Positions 27,525 through 37,527 of a stretch of 64,000 nt of DNA are shown piece by piece; position 1 is the first letter of the stretch; each line of letters opens with the position of its first letter. The stretch is taken from NCBI RefSeq assembly GCF_001625575.1, contig NZ_AUXV01000034.1, positions 1 through 64,000 of the forward strand. The letters run 5' to 3'. A program made the translations under genes and the position numbers. Below the pieces are notes generated by a model. That model was not told the origin of the DNA. It was given only the letters and a program-made list of their open reading frames with translations, and did no database searches. Origin of the DNA: Pseudoalteromonas luteoviolacea S2607 (GTDB taxonomy: Bacteria > Pseudomonadota > Gammaproteobacteria > Enterobacterales > Alteromonadaceae).

Positions 27525-29858
27525 ATGAGCAACATCTCAGCTCGTTTAGCCCAGGAGCTAAATGCCTCAGAGCAGCAAGTGCTGGCAGCCACCACATTGT
27601 TAGATGAGGGCGCAACTGTACCGTTTATCGCCCGATATCGTAAAGAAGTGACTGGTGGATTAGACGACTCGCAACTACGTTTGCTAGAACAGAGACTTTC
27701 TTATCTTCGCGAGTTAGAAGATCGACGCGCCTTCATCATCAAGACCATTGAAGAACAAGGTAAGCTCACTTCTCAGTTGGCCAATGATATCACCTCAGCA
27801 TCAAGCAAAACTGAACTTGAAGATTTATATCTGCCATATAAGCCTAAGCGCCGTACGAAAGGCCAAATTGCAATCGAGGCAGGTCTTGAGCCACTGGCAG
27901 AACAGTTATTTGCAGACCCCAATTTATACCCCAATCAGCTAGCCGAAGATTTTATCAATGCTGATGCGGGTTTTGCTGATACCAAAAGTGTGTTGGAAGG
28001 CGCCAAGTTTATCCTAATGGAGCGCTTCGCTGAAGATGCAAAATTGCTCGCAAAATTTAGACGTCATATTACAGACAATGCACAGCTACAAAGTACAGTC
28101 ATAGCTGGTCAAGAAGATAACGGCAGTAAATACAGGGATTACTTCGAACATAATGAATTGCTCAGTAAAGTACCTTCACACCGCGCATTGGCCATGCTTC
28201 GTGCACGCAATGAAGGCATTTTGCAGCTAACTATCAACCCTGAGCCAACAGCAGAAGACCACTCGCAGTTTTGCGCACAAATGATCGCGGACCATTACGG
28301 CTTATCAGTTTCAGGATCACCTGCCAGTGAATGGCTTATGACGGTTGTTCAATGGGCATGGAAAATTAAACTCTCTTTGCACCTAGAAAATGAATTTTTA
28401 GGCTCACTGAGAGAAAAAGCAGAGAATGGGGCCATTGACGTTTTTGCCAAAAATTTAAAAGACTTGCTCATGGCTGCACCTGCTGGGCCTAAAGTGACAA
28501 TGGGGATTGATCCCGGTCTTAGAACAGGGTGTAAAATTGCAATTGTCGACGCAACAGGTAAATTGTTATCGACTACGACAATCTACCCTCATGCGCCACA
28601 AAACCATTGGGATAAATCAATTCGCACTATTGAGCAGTTAAGCCGTCAACATAAAGTGCAACTCATTGCCATTGGAAACGGCACAGCTTCTCGTGAAACC
28701 GATAAACTAGCAGCTGAAGTTCTAAAGTCAGCATCAGATCTTAGCCTGACAAAAATCATGGTAAGTGAAGCTGGCGCCTCGGTTTATTCAGCGTCTGAAT
28801 TTGCAGCCAATGAATTTCCAGACCTTGACGTGTCGTTGCGCGGTGCAGTTTCAATCGCAAGACGTCTACAAGACCCTTTGGCTGAATTGGTAAAGATTGA
28901 GCCTAAATCAATTGGTGTTGGTCAATATCAGCATGATGTTTCACAAAGCCAACTTGGATTAGCACTCACCGCTGTTGTAGAGGATTGTGTAAACTCCGTA
29001 GGTGTTGACGTAAACACAGCGTCAGTCCCTCTGCTAACGCGCGTGTCGGGCTTAAACAAAACACTGGCAAGCAATATTGTTAAATATCGCGATAACAATG
29101 GCTCCTTTGCTAATCGTAAGCAACTGAAAAAAGTGGAGCGTTTAGGGCCAAAAGCTTTTGAGCAAGCTGCCGGTTTTTTGCGTATTCAAAATGGTGATGA
29201 CCCACTAGATGCTTCAGCTGTTCACCCTGAGGCTTACCCAGTCGTAAAACAGATTTCTCAGTCGAAAGCGCTCGAAATTCAAAGCCTCATCGGCAATAGC
29301 GAAGTGCTAAAACAGCTGACTCCTAGCGACTTTGTTGATGACAAATTTGGTTTGCCGACAGTGACCGATATTATTGGTGAACTTGACAAGCCAGGTAGGG
29401 ATCCTAGACCTGAGTTTAAAACAGCTCAGTTTAAGGCGGGCGTCGAAAAGATCTCAGACTTAAAAGTCGGAATGATATTAGAAGGCGTGGTATCAAATGT
29501 TGCAAACTTTGGCGCTTTTGTTGATGTCGGCGTACATCAAGATGGTTTGGTACATATTTCAGCTATCACAGATAAATTTATCTCAGACCCACGTGAAGTG
29601 GTTAAAGCCGGTGATATCGTTAAGGTAAAAGTCATTGAGGTGGATGTAAACAGAAAGCGTATTAGCTTCACCATGCGCTTAAATGATGCAACCCCATCGC
29701 ACTCTGAGCAAAACTCTGGCTCCAAACCCCAAGCTAAAACGCCTAATAACCAAGGTCGAAAACAAGATCGCCGTGAAAACAAAGGCAATCGTCGCGATCA
29801 AGGAAATGCCGCTATGGGTAATGCGTTTGCCGAAGCATTTGCCAAATTGAAAAAGTAA
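27525..29858 (+). CDS. tex: RNA-binding transcription accessory protein Tex
   Basis: Tex is a conserved Spt6-like nucleic acid-binding protein. At 777 aa it contains an N-terminal helical region with PFIARYRKE, a YqgF/RNase H-like domain ([16 protein letters not shown]), helix-hairpin-helix repeats ([16 protein letters not shown]), and an S1 domain (about 645-715, [22 protein letters not shown]). A basic low-complexity tail rich in Asn/Arg/Lys/Gln ends the protein. It affects transcription and virulence genes in several bacteria; its exact role is unclear. Confidence 0.97.
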   Translation: MSNISARLAQELNASEQQVLAATTLLDEGATVPFIARYRKEVTGGLDDSQLRLLEQRLSYLRELEDRRAFIIKTIEEQGKLTSQLANDITSASSKTELEDLYLPYKPKRRTKGQIAIEAGLEPLAEQLFADPNLYPNQLAEDFINADAGFADTKSVLEGAKFILMERFAEDAKLLAKFRRHITDNAQLQSTVIAGQEDNGSKYRDYFEHNELLSKVPSHRALAMLRARNEGILQLTINPEPTAEDHSQFCAQMIADHYGLSVSGSPASEWLMTVVQWAWKIKLSLHLENEFLGSLREKAENGAIDVFAKNLKDLLMAAPAGPKVTMGIDPGLRTGCKIAIVDATGKLLSTTTIYPHAPQNHWDKSIRTIEQLSRQHKVQLIAIGNGTASRETDKLAAEVLKSASDLSLTKIMVSEAGASVYSASEFAANEFPDLDVSLRGAVSIARRLQDPLAELVKIEPKSIGVGQYQHDVSQSQLGLALTAVVEDCVNSVGVDVNTASVPLLTRVSGLNKTLASNIVKYRDNNGSFANRKQLKKVERLGPKAFEQAAGFLRIQNGDDPLDASAVHPEAYPVVKQISQSKALEIQSLIGNSEVLKQLTPSDFVDDKFGLPTVTDIIGELDKPGRDPRPEFKTAQFKAGVEKISDLKVGMILEGVVSNVANFGAFVDVGVHQDGLVHISAITDKFISDPREVVKAGDIVKVKVIEVDVNRKRISFTMRLNDATPSHSEQNSGSKPQAKTPNNQGRKQDRRENKGNRRDQGNAAMGNAFAEAFAKLKK

Positions 29859-29871
29859 TGACGCTGATGTG

Positions 29872-29897
29872 AAAAAGGAAGGCTTGCCTTCCTTTTT
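29872..29897. terminator. Bidirectional terminator between tex and the HExxH gene
   Basis: A perfect 12-bp stem AAAAAGGAAGGC / GCCTTCCTTTTT with a 2-nt loop gives T-runs in both directions, between convergent genes. Confidence 0.92.
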
Positions 29898-29910
29898 AAT
29901 TGCCTACGAA

Positions 29911-30822
29911 TTAAACCGTCACAGACAGGTGTGCAGCGTTCGTAGGGGAGGCTACTTGATTATAAAAGCCTTCAACTCTTAATGCTCTGGACTCTACTTC
30001 GGGGTCTCTCTCAATCGGTAAAGCCACTGCGAATGGATCAGCTTCCTGCTGGAGGCGTTTTCGTTCTAATACTGGCTGCTCAGATTGTGCTGCGCCTTCT
30101 TCTGTTAAACGGCGGTTTTGAAATCCTTGCACGCGTCTTGGAGAATCACTATTTTCTCCATCACCACTAATAGATTGTTTCGCAAGTTCAGCTTGAGCAG
30201 TCGCTATTTTTGACGTGGCATCAGCAGCAATTGCACGATCTGCGCCTGAGGGCTCTGCTGGTGCTAAAGCCGCTGCTCTTACTGTTTGCATTTTTTCGAT
30301 GGTTTTCTGTGGGTCCCCTTCAATGGGCGCCACATCAATCATTACCTGACCACCTACTGCGTAATTATTACCATCAGGCCCACGTTGGTAATCATAGCTC
30401 GGCGCGCCAGCATATTGCCCCCCGACCCTAGCGTGTGCTTGCTCGTGTAAACGCACCTCGCGATCCCTATCTTTGAGCTCCATAATTTGTTGCTCATCTT
30501 GTTCTTGCTGTGCTTGCTCACGCTCGTCAACGTCTTCTTCGTTGCGCTCTTGACTTTGCTGCTCAGCAGTCTCTTCCTCATTGCCCTCTTTTATGGTTTT
30601 GTTTTCTTTTAGCTGTCCTGATGCGTCATAGGTATCTTGGCTATCGTCTTGAGTGCCTCGAGTCTTGTCGTTATCTTGAAGGGATTTATTTTCTGTCGCT
30701 GAAGGCGCTACTGCCGCAGGTTTTGGGATAACCTCGCGCAGCTCGTTGTCGCGCCTAGCCGTTTCGGTATAGACGTTTGCAGTGTTTAAGTTTATCGCCG
30801 GTTGTGGCGTAACTATATTCAT
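29911..30822 (-). CDS. SprA-related putative metalloprotease-like protein (HExxH)
   Basis: This 303-aa protein has a long low-complexity, highly charged N-terminal half (Glu/Gln/Asp-rich, about 45-120). It is followed by VRLHEQAHARVGGQYAGAPSY, where HEQAH is a zincin-type HExxH, then YQRGPDGNNYAVGGQV and a helical tail. This matches the SprA-related family (also named CJM1_0395-type putative metalloprotease). No signal peptide is visible. Proteolytic activity is not established. It follows the small flagellar-tail-like gene by 2 bp, so both are co-transcribed. Confidence 0.85.
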   Translation of the reverse strand: MNIVTPQPAINLNTANVYTETARRDNELREVIPKPAAVAPSATENKSLQDNDKTRGTQDDSQDTYDASGQLKENKTIKEGNEEETAEQQSQERNEEDVDEREQAQQEQDEQQIMELKDRDREVRLHEQAHARVGGQYAGAPSYDYQRGPDGNNYAVGGQVMIDVAPIEGDPQKTIEKMQTVRAAALAPAEPSGADRAIAADATSKIATAQAELAKQSISGDGENSDSPRRVQGFQNRRLTEEGAAQSEQPVLERKRLQQEADPFAVALPIERDPEVESRALRVEGFYNQVASPTNAAHLSVTV

Positions 30823-30824
30823 TA

Positions 30825-31133
30825 CTACACTTTGATATCAACTAAAGTACCAAGCACTTCATCTGCCGTCTGAATAGTTTGCGCATTTGCTTTCGCGTTG
30901 AACTCTTCAACTTTCAAATTCACCAACGATTCGTCAATTCTAGGAGGTTGCGAAACGGGTGCTGTGACCGCTTCTTCAGGTCGCGCTGCCTGTAGCTGAC
31001 GTTGCTGAGCTAATTGCTCATCGCTTTGTTGATCAACGGTGGCACGGTTAATATCAGCTGTGGCGCGCTCAATATTTTGTTGAGCTCGATTAAAGCCTTC
31101 AACGCCAGCGTTAAGAACGTCTCCAATAGGCAT
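30825..31133 (-). CDS. Small protein with a flagellar rod/hook-like C-terminus
   Basis: This 102-aa protein has an N-terminal helix (MPIGDVLNAGVEGFNRAQQNI), a Gln-rich middle and a C-terminus FNAKANAQTIQTADEVLGTL. That end resembles the terminal helix of flagellar rod/hook proteins (FlgC/FlgE/FlgG), where a similar TADEMLGTLLDI motif packs in the axial coiled coil. The rest of a rod protein is absent. It is co-transcribed with the HExxH gene. Whether it joins a flagellum is an inference from the C-terminal similarity alone. Confidence 0.7.
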   Translation of the reverse strand: MPIGDVLNAGVEGFNRAQQNIERATADINRATVDQQSDEQLAQQRQLQAARPEEAVTAPVSQPPRIDESLVNLKVEEFNAKANAQTIQTADEVLGTLVDIKV

Positions 31134-31195
31134 AACGTACTCCTAATTACAATTTCACTAAGCTAATTATTGCTCATAATATATCCAAAATAAAG

Positions 31196-31223
31196 TAAAG
31201 GCGGCAAAAAATTGCCGCCTTTA
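31196..31223 (-). terminator. Intrinsic terminator of bioH
   Basis: A perfect 12-bp stem TAAAGGCGGCAA / TTGCCGCCTTTA with a 4-nt loop, followed on the minus strand by CTTTACTTTATTTTGG, lies just after the bioH stop. Confidence 0.85.
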
Positions 31224-31236
31224 TCATGATTAATTT

Positions 31237-31974
31237 TTAAAGGACTGATTTTAGGTAAGTAATAAATTCTTGGCGATGTGAAATAAAGGGCGCATGTGAT
31301 GCTTTTGGCAGAATTTTATAATTGAACTCCCCATTTAATTTGCTCATTTCGTCCACAACTTGTATTGGTACAAGCGCATCCAAACGACCAAAAACCCCTG
31401 CTATTGGACAGGTTATACTGCTAAACTCGTCCCTTAAATCGGCGTTTTGCAAAATGTCTAGCCCTGCACTCAATGCAATATCTGAAGGCTCAGGCGCCTG
31501 TAATAGTAAGGTCTTAATTTGTTTAATATCGGCCTTGGCATGCTCACTGCCCATCGCTTGTATCGCCAAAAAGCGTTCAATTGTTTTACGACTATTTTTG
31601 GCTAGTTGCACTTTAAACTGTGCGAGCACATCAGGCTTGATGCCTGGCCACATACCCGACTCGCAAAACTGCACATTTGACGAGACCAGTACTAAGTTTG
31701 ACACTTTTTCGGGTCTCTTAGCTGCCAATTTCGTCGCAACTAAGCCTCCTAAGGACCAACCAATTACAACACTGTTAGGCTGAATCAGTTTGTCGAGACT
31801 GTCTATCAAAGAGTCTAAGTCATATTGCGCTTCAGGTAGTGACTCCCCCCCAAACCCAGGGAGATTTAATGCGCGCACTGGTCGCTTCAACTTAACGGCA
31901 AGCTCCGCTTCTATTAATTGCCAAACCTGCTTGTTCATACCCCAACCGTGCAATAGCACAACTTCATTTTGCAT
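31237..31974 (-). CDS. bioH: Pimeloyl-ACP methyl ester carboxylesterase BioH
   Basis: BioH removes the methyl ester from pimeloyl-ACP to release the biotin precursor. This is an alpha/beta hydrolase with LLHGWGMNKQVW (oxyanion region), nucleophile GWSLGG, acid in GRLDALVP and His in SHAPFISH. The ATG at 31974 gives 245 aa; an upstream TTG at 32019 would add 15 unlikely residues and has no ribosome site. It is divergent from comF, the usual bioH-comF arrangement. The rest of the bio operon is not in this window. Confidence 0.92.
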   Translation of the reverse strand: MQNEVVLLHGWGMNKQVWQLIEAELAVKLKRPVRALNLPGFGGESLPEAQYDLDSLIDSLDKLIQPNSVVIGWSLGGLVATKLAAKRPEKVSNLVLVSSNVQFCESGMWPGIKPDVLAQFKVQLAKNSRKTIERFLAIQAMGSEHAKADIKQIKTLLLQAPEPSDIALSAGLDILQNADLRDEFSSITCPIAGVFGRLDALVPIQVVDEMSKLNGEFNYKILPKASHAPFISHRQEFITYLKSVL

Positions 31975-32031
31975 ATTTTTAAACCTAGAGCCAAAATTAG
32001 CGCTATGATAGCGATTCAAGGAATGAAAGCA

Positions 32032-32709
32032 ATGTCACTACAACGCTCACTTAGAAATGGACTGTTTCCTACATATTGCCAATTGTGCCAAACGCCAATC
32101 AAACAAACAGGCTTGTGCCACATTTGTCATGCTGCTTTACCACTTTTTTCTAACTCAGAAGTTGACCTATTTGCGCGACCAGATATTGAGCGAATGTTTT
32201 ATTTACCTCATTGCGATGGCTTATCTGCTTGTGGTTGGTATCAGGGGGCTTTAGCGCGTTGGCTGAAGCAAGTAAAATACAACAACAGTCGGGTAGCGAT
32301 GAAAGTACTTCGTCAAATTATCACTGCTCATTGGCATCGCTTAAATCTTGAAAACCTAATTGATATAGATGCTTGCATACTCGTGCCCGTAGCGAAAACG
32401 CGACATATTTTTAGAGGCTACAATCAAGTCTACCAAACGTGGGCACCATTACTTAAACAAGTTAATTTACCGATTATCGATGTAATTGGAAAGCACAGCG
32501 CCCCATCACAAGTTACAATGCAAAAGTTAGCAAGAAAACAAAGTGCGCAACAGGCATACTTTCTCAAACGCGCGTTGACGCATAAGCGTATTCTTTTAAT
32601 TGACGATGTGATCACAACAGGCGCAACCATCAATCACATCTCAGCTTTGTGCAAAGAAGCAGGTGCAACCCAAATCTGGGCATTTGCAACCTGCTTGACC
32701 GAAACTTAG
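32032..32709 (+). CDS. comF: ComF family phosphoribosyltransferase-like protein
   Basis: This 225-aa protein has an N-terminal four-cysteine zinc finger (CQLCQTPIKQTGLCHICH) and a PRTase domain with the PRPP loop ILLIDDVITTGATI. ComF (GntX-like) proteins are linked to DNA uptake. The ATG at 32032 is preceded by AAGGAA with an 8-nt gap; earlier in-frame ATGs lack such a site. It ends 2 bp from the convergent peptidase gene. Confidence 0.92.
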   Translation: MSLQRSLRNGLFPTYCQLCQTPIKQTGLCHICHAALPLFSNSEVDLFARPDIERMFYLPHCDGLSACGWYQGALARWLKQVKYNNSRVAMKVLRQIITAHWHRLNLENLIDIDACILVPVAKTRHIFRGYNQVYQTWAPLLKQVNLPIIDVIGKHSAPSQVTMQKLARKQSAQQAYFLKRALTHKRILLIDDVITTGATINHISALCKEAGATQIWAFATCLTET

Positions 32710-32711
32710 CG

Positions 32712-35246
32712 TTACTTCAAAGCATCTGCAAAAAACAATGCGTTGTTAATCAACTTGCTTGTACCATACCAATACCCCCTAAATACGGGGTTGTCCGTCA
32801 TTGCAATGGCAATGCCTTTACCGTATTCATCGGCAATTAACACGCTACTTGCAGCTATTTGCTTTACATTACGCTGATCTGCATAGCCCGATAATAAGGG
32901 GCTGCTAGTATACTTAAGCACACTGGTAAAAGGCGCACCATTTTGTTTCATCACCCAAGTGCTATTTTTGAAAACAGGCAGGATCTCATCATCCAGACCA
33001 AAAGCCAGTGGGTGTGATAAATCTGCTCGTGCATTGAATATAGCACCCGCTATACGTTGTTTAGCGGCCAATTCTTCGCGGGCTGAAAATGGCATATCTT
33101 GTGTATCAAATTGCGCGCGCATTTCCTTTTTGGAAATCGTTTCAACATTTAACAGCTGCTGGTCCACCAGCCATTGAGCCCCCCGCTTGTGGCCCCAAAT
33201 AACACCTCCCTTTTTCACCCAAGATAAAATTGCCGCCTTGGCATGCTTATTCAAACCGCGATAATTTCCGTCTACCATGACTATATGGGTGTAGCGCGCC
33301 AAATTAGCTCTGGCTAAACGGCGTTGTTCAATAATGGTTGGCGCAATACCTAAATGTCTATCTAAGTGATACCACATTTCTCCCACTTCATACTGGCTGG
33401 TCCCCTCTCCTCCCACCAGTAGCACTTTTGGCTGCTTTAAAGGCACCATTAGTCTGGATCCTAAATCAATTCCCTGAGCAGTTAGGCCACTGCGAATAGC
33501 AAAAACTTCTATTGCATAACTTGCCAACGTCTCAGACAATATAGCTTGCCAACTCGCATTACTTTGTACGCCTGCTGGAATAACCACTGTACCCGGCGAA
33601 AAAGTCTGTTCGCTTTGATTAGTCCGAGCAGAGAACGACTGCAAGGCCACGCGCGCCTCGATACCCGCTGACAACAGTTGATTTAATAACTTGGGAGCAA
33701 AATAGTCATCCCAAGAAAAAGCATATGCATAAGCCCCTTCTTGAAGTACACCACTGCGCCCATTAGACTTTATTTTTCTTTGAGCTTCTGCAGTTTTTAA
33801 CCCCCATCGACTTTTTATTGGCGCAAAGTTTAAGTCAAATGCGTGCGGTAATGTCCACCCCGACACGTCATAAAAAGTATTGTCTTCAAAGCTTGTTTGT
33901 GTTGAAAACACCGCCTTAACCAAACGATACTGCGGCTGTGCCAAAGGCACAAAAATATCACCGGGTTGATAAGTTCTTCCTGCGACTTTAATGGCTTTTG
34001 TTATATCGTAAGCATAAATTTGGTGGCGTTGTAATAACTTAATAAATGATTCAAAGCGAGATGAATCATTACCTTTGGCTACCACATACCCCTTAATATC
34101 TTCTTTATCCGCAAGTTTAAGGGCATCAAGATAAAAACCTTGTTGATAAGCTTGTAGAGTATCTTTGTGCTCTAGCACCCCCTGAAATGTTGATAAAGAT
34201 GTCAACAGCTGGTTTTTAATCGTGCGATGAAAGTGCAAGTCTCCATTAATTGACTCTTGTACATGACCTCGGCTACTCGCTTGCTCAAACAAAATTCCTA
34301 CGGCACCATTAATATCAGGGTATGTTGAACCTTTACCAACGTAAAAATCGTCAAAGCTCTCTTGTGTGAAATACAACTGCTTTTCTTTATCCAGCGCCTT
34401 AGCATGGTACTCTGCCAATTGATGCGTGAGCGTTTGATTTTGTGTTGGGGTGATTGGGTGAGTCCGACTAGGGATACCCGGCTGGAAGAAATAACTACTG
34501 TTCGTGCCCATTTCGTGAAAGTCGGTTAACACGGTTGGCTTCCAGCGGTGAAATTGCGCGACACGAGCTTTAGATTCGGGATGTTGGAGGAGCAACCAAT
34601 CACGATTAAGATCAAACCAATAATGATTAGTACGCGACGATGGCCAAGCCTCAACATGCTCACGATGAGCAGGATCTGCTGAGAGAGTCTTACCTCTGTT
34701 GCTGTTTGCCCAGTGAGCGAACCTAGCTAACCCATCAGGGTTGAGTGCTGGGTCGAGTAGGATAACGTTGTTCTCCAATAACTGATTGATTTCGTCACCC
34801 TGCGCTGCGGCCAGGTAATACGCTAACAACAAAGCGGCATTGCTGCCCGAAGGTTCATTACCGTGCACACTGTAACCCATCCAAATAATATTGGGCGACG
34901 TGCTGCGATCCGTTTTTGTACTTAAGCTCGACAGGTGCGCTTGCCTTATTTGTTCTAACTTATCTTGGTTATTCGCGGTGGTAACAGCAAGCAAAAGTAA
35001 AGGTCGACGTTCATGGCTATGGCCAATTGTTGAAATGCGCATTCTTGGACTTTGCTTCGCAAGCAAAGTGAGATAATTCACCAACTGATCATGCCTAACA
35101 TGCCACTCTCCCACTTCATACCCAAGTACTTCACTCGGTTTAGTGATGCTTTGATCAAATTCGATGTCCGCAGAAAAATAGTAACTTAGCGGTTTAGCTT
35201 GGCTTTGAAATATCAATAATCCAAGCAAGAACAAGGTGATTCTCAT
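32712..35246 (-). CDS. Secreted M14 family zinc carboxypeptidase
   Basis: The 844-aa protein has a signal peptide (about 1-17). The M14 domain (about 30-350) shows the zinc pair in VHGNEPSG, a later TDFHEMG His, and the catalytic Glu in GILFEQASSRGH. The second half has beta-rich and Rossmann-like segments (VLLVGGEGTSQYEVGEMWY), also seen in long marine M14 proteins. It probably degrades peptides in the periplasm or outside the cell. Being exported, it could be a T2SS client, but nothing in the sequence proves that. Confidence 0.93.
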   Translation of the reverse strand: MRITLFLLGLLIFQSQAKPLSYYFSADIEFDQSITKPSEVLGYEVGEWHVRHDQLVNYLTLLAKQSPRMRISTIGHSHERRPLLLLAVTTANNQDKLEQIRQAHLSSLSTKTDRSTSPNIIWMGYSVHGNEPSGSNAALLLAYYLAAAQGDEINQLLENNVILLDPALNPDGLARFAHWANSNRGKTLSADPAHREHVEAWPSSRTNHYWFDLNRDWLLLQHPESKARVAQFHRWKPTVLTDFHEMGTNSSYFFQPGIPSRTHPITPTQNQTLTHQLAEYHAKALDKEKQLYFTQESFDDFYVGKGSTYPDINGAVGILFEQASSRGHVQESINGDLHFHRTIKNQLLTSLSTFQGVLEHKDTLQAYQQGFYLDALKLADKEDIKGYVVAKGNDSSRFESFIKLLQRHQIYAYDITKAIKVAGRTYQPGDIFVPLAQPQYRLVKAVFSTQTSFEDNTFYDVSGWTLPHAFDLNFAPIKSRWGLKTAEAQRKIKSNGRSGVLQEGAYAYAFSWDDYFAPKLLNQLLSAGIEARVALQSFSARTNQSEQTFSPGTVVIPAGVQSNASWQAILSETLASYAIEVFAIRSGLTAQGIDLGSRLMVPLKQPKVLLVGGEGTSQYEVGEMWYHLDRHLGIAPTIIEQRRLARANLARYTHIVMVDGNYRGLNKHAKAAILSWVKKGGVIWGHKRGAQWLVDQQLLNVETISKKEMRAQFDTQDMPFSAREELAAKQRIAGAIFNARADLSHPLAFGLDDEILPVFKNSTWVMKQNGAPFTSVLKYTSSPLLSGYADQRNVKQIAASSVLIADEYGKGIAIAMTDNPVFRGYWYGTSKLINNALFFADALK

Positions 35247-35390
35247 ATCAACTCCGTCTTTTTAATCTTACCCTTAAGCTACCAAGTCGTAGCGTTTAGC
35301 AGCAAATTTTTACGCCCAACACTAGCTACAACAGGATGAGGGGGGTATCATAGGAAGTAACCGAGTAATTTAGTCAAGTATAGCCAGATT

Positions 35391-35966
35391 ATGATCACAA
35401 TTTCAGAATCCGCACAAACGCATTTTGCGAAACTTCTCAGCGATCAAGCTGAGGGAACCAGTATCCGAGTATTTGTCGTTAACCCAGGAACAGCACAAGC
35501 TGAGTGCGGCGTATCGTATTGCCCAGCAGATGCGGTTGAAGACACAGATCTTAGATTTAACTTTAATGGATTTGACGCCATTGTTGACGAAGAAAGCGCA
35601 CCATTTCTCGATGAAGCTGAAATCGATTTTGTTACAGACAAAATGGGGAGTCAGCTAACTTTGAAGGCACCAAATGCCAAGGCGAAAAAACTTAAAGACG
35701 ATGCTTCACTAGAAGAGCGTGTTGAACACATGCTAGTTACTGATGTAAATCCACAACTGGCAAACCACGGTGGTCAGGTAAGCCTTGTCGAAATCACCGA
35801 TGAAGGCATCGCAGTACTACAGTTTGGTGGTGGTTGTAACGGTTGCTCGATGATCGACGTCACGCTAAAAGAAGGCATCGAAAAAGAAATGGTTGCCAAG
35901 TTTGAAGAGATTACTGGCGTACGTGATATCACCGAACACGCTCGTGGCGACCACTCTTATTACTAA
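35391..35966 (+). CDS. nfuA: Fe-S biogenesis protein NfuA
   Basis: NfuA carries 4Fe-4S clusters to target proteins, especially under oxidative stress or iron limitation. The 191-aa length equals E. coli NfuA. An A-type-like N-terminal domain (about 1-95) precedes an Nfu domain with the cluster ligands in GGGCNGCSM. Position near comF/bioH matches the gammaproteobacterial bioH-comF-nfuA order, here with the M14 gene inserted between comF and nfuA. Confidence 0.97.
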   Translation: MITISESAQTHFAKLLSDQAEGTSIRVFVVNPGTAQAECGVSYCPADAVEDTDLRFNFNGFDAIVDEESAPFLDEAEIDFVTDKMGSQLTLKAPNAKAKKLKDDASLEERVEHMLVTDVNPQLANHGGQVSLVEITDEGIAVLQFGGGCNGCSMIDVTLKEGIEKEMVAKFEEITGVRDITEHARGDHSYY

Positions 35967-35975
35967 GACTTTACG

Positions 35976-36251
35976 ATGTTCACACAATTAGTATATCGCT
36001 TGGGCTCTAACCCCAAGCGCAGCCTGAAATTCTTTTTCACTGGTATTGGCCTTTTTGTATGTGCAATGGGGCTATTCGCGCTGAGCAATTACCATGACCC
36101 AGCTTGGTGGTTTGCCGGTTTGGCTGTATTATTTCCGGCATTAGGCATCGCTGGGTATGGTTACCTCGGTATCTTTGCCAATCGTTTTTCACAGGTTATT
36201 TCAGCAAGGCTTGCTGCCCGACGAGCCTTCGATAACGATAAATCAAAGTAA
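35976..36251 (+). CDS. Small inner-membrane protein of unknown function
   Basis: This 91-aa protein has two hydrophobic helices at about 18-38 and 46-68, with basic termini (RRAFDNDKSK). It starts 9 bp after nfuA and is probably co-transcribed. Its last 56 nt overlap the convergent dinF 3' end. I do not recognise the family. Confidence 0.75.
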   Translation: MFTQLVYRLGSNPKRSLKFFFTGIGLFVCAMGLFALSNYHDPAWWFAGLAVLFPALGIAGYGYLGIFANRFSQVISARLAARRAFDNDKSK

Positions 36252-37527
36252 TACCACGCAGCGCCATAAAACACGTCATGGATAACCACAACGCGTGATT
36301 ACCAAGATCTTTCATGACAAAAAAGGGCAGGAAAAATCCGCAAACCGCTGAAACTATCATGCTATTGCGCATTTCTCTTGCTCTTGTCAATCCAACAAAA
36401 ACGCCATCAAATAAAAAGCAACTCATCGCAATAATAGGCAATACCACGAGCCAAGGTAGATAGCCTGTAGCCGTGTTAATCACGCTCGGAATACTCGTCA
36501 ATAATGTAATAATTGACTCTCCAAAGACTGCAAAAATAATGCAGTAAAGCAGCGCAAACACAGCTCCCCAAAACACACTGACGTTGACCCAAGCTTTTAG
36601 CTTAGTTTCATCCTGTTCGCCCTTGGCTTGTCCTACTTTTGCTTCTGCTGCATAAGCGATACCGTCTAAAGCGAAACTAACCAGCATTAAGAAATTGAGC
36701 AAGACAGCATTTGCAGCCAGAGTGTTGTCGCCCAGACGTGCACCATAAAAAGTCATAAAACTAAAGCACAGCTGCAAGACTAAAGAGCGAATAAAGATAT
36801 CTTTATTCAGCGACAACAAGTGCATAATTTGCGCTCGATTGGGAATGCATAATGCGAATTGCCAGCCTTTTCGTTGCAACAATCGCAGGGTCAGTGCTGA
36901 TGCCAAAACAAACGCACTATAGTCTGCTATCACGGATGCCCAGGCAGCTCCTGCAACCCCCCATTCAAACCCGATTACAAAGATTAAATCCAATGCAATG
37001 TTAATGAGGTTAGTAAATAAGACGACATAGAATGGCCCTTTGCCATATTGTAGTCCCAACATAAAGCCCAATAGCACAAGATTCATCATTGCGGCTGGCG
37101 CACTGTAGATTCGAATCGAAAAATAAATTTTCGCTTGTGCCATGACCTGAGGAGATGGGTTCGCTAACTGCTCTATGAGCTGCAACAGTATGGGAGATAA
37201 GGCGACTAAAGTTAATGCGAAAGTTAGAGCAAGAATGAGACTGGCTAGCAATGACTGCAATGCCCTTGTCTGATTTTTTTCACCATAAGCCTGTGCGATT
37301 TCACCCGTGGTACTCATGCGTAAAAAGCTCGCCAGCCAAAATAGCAGTGCAATACTTCCAGAGCCAAGCGCAATACCAGCCAGATAATGGGCGTGACTTA
37401 AATGCCCAATGACTGCAGTATCAACTAAACCTAACAGTGGAACCGAAATATTTGATAAAATCATCGGCGCTGCGAGAGTAAGTAGTGGAATATGATAAGG
37501 TGTACGCAGGTAATGAAAAAGCTTCAT
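36196..37527 (-). CDS. dinF: MATE family transporter, DinF type
   Basis: This is an inner-membrane antiporter (Na+ or H+/drug) of the DinF branch. The 443-aa protein has about 12 helices; PMILSNISVPLLGLVDTAVIGHL and GNHALWLSMTCFMALRG are nearly the E. coli DinF pattern. The substrate is unknown. The ATG at 37527 gives an N-terminus that aligns with E. coli DinF. This start lies inside the 5' end of the divergent deacetylase gene, and its 3' end overlaps the small membrane protein gene by 56 nt. Confidence 0.93.
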   Translation of the reverse strand: MKLFHYLRTPYHIPLLTLAAPMILSNISVPLLGLVDTAVIGHLSHAHYLAGIALGSGSIALLFWLASFLRMSTTGEIAQAYGEKNQTRALQSLLASLILALTFALTLVALSPILLQLIEQLANPSPQVMAQAKIYFSIRIYSAPAAMMNLVLLGFMLGLQYGKGPFYVVLFTNLINIALDLIFVIGFEWGVAGAAWASVIADYSAFVLASALTLRLLQRKGWQFALCIPNRAQIMHLLSLNKDIFIRSLVLQLCFSFMTFYGARLGDNTLAANAVLLNFLMLVSFALDGIAYAAEAKVGQAKGEQDETKLKAWVNVSVFWGAVFALLYCIIFAVFGESIITLLTSIPSVINTATGYLPWLVVLPIIAMSCFLFDGVFVGLTRAREMRNSMIVSAVCGFFLPFFVMKDLGNHALWLSMTCFMALRGITLIYRYRRLVGQQALLK

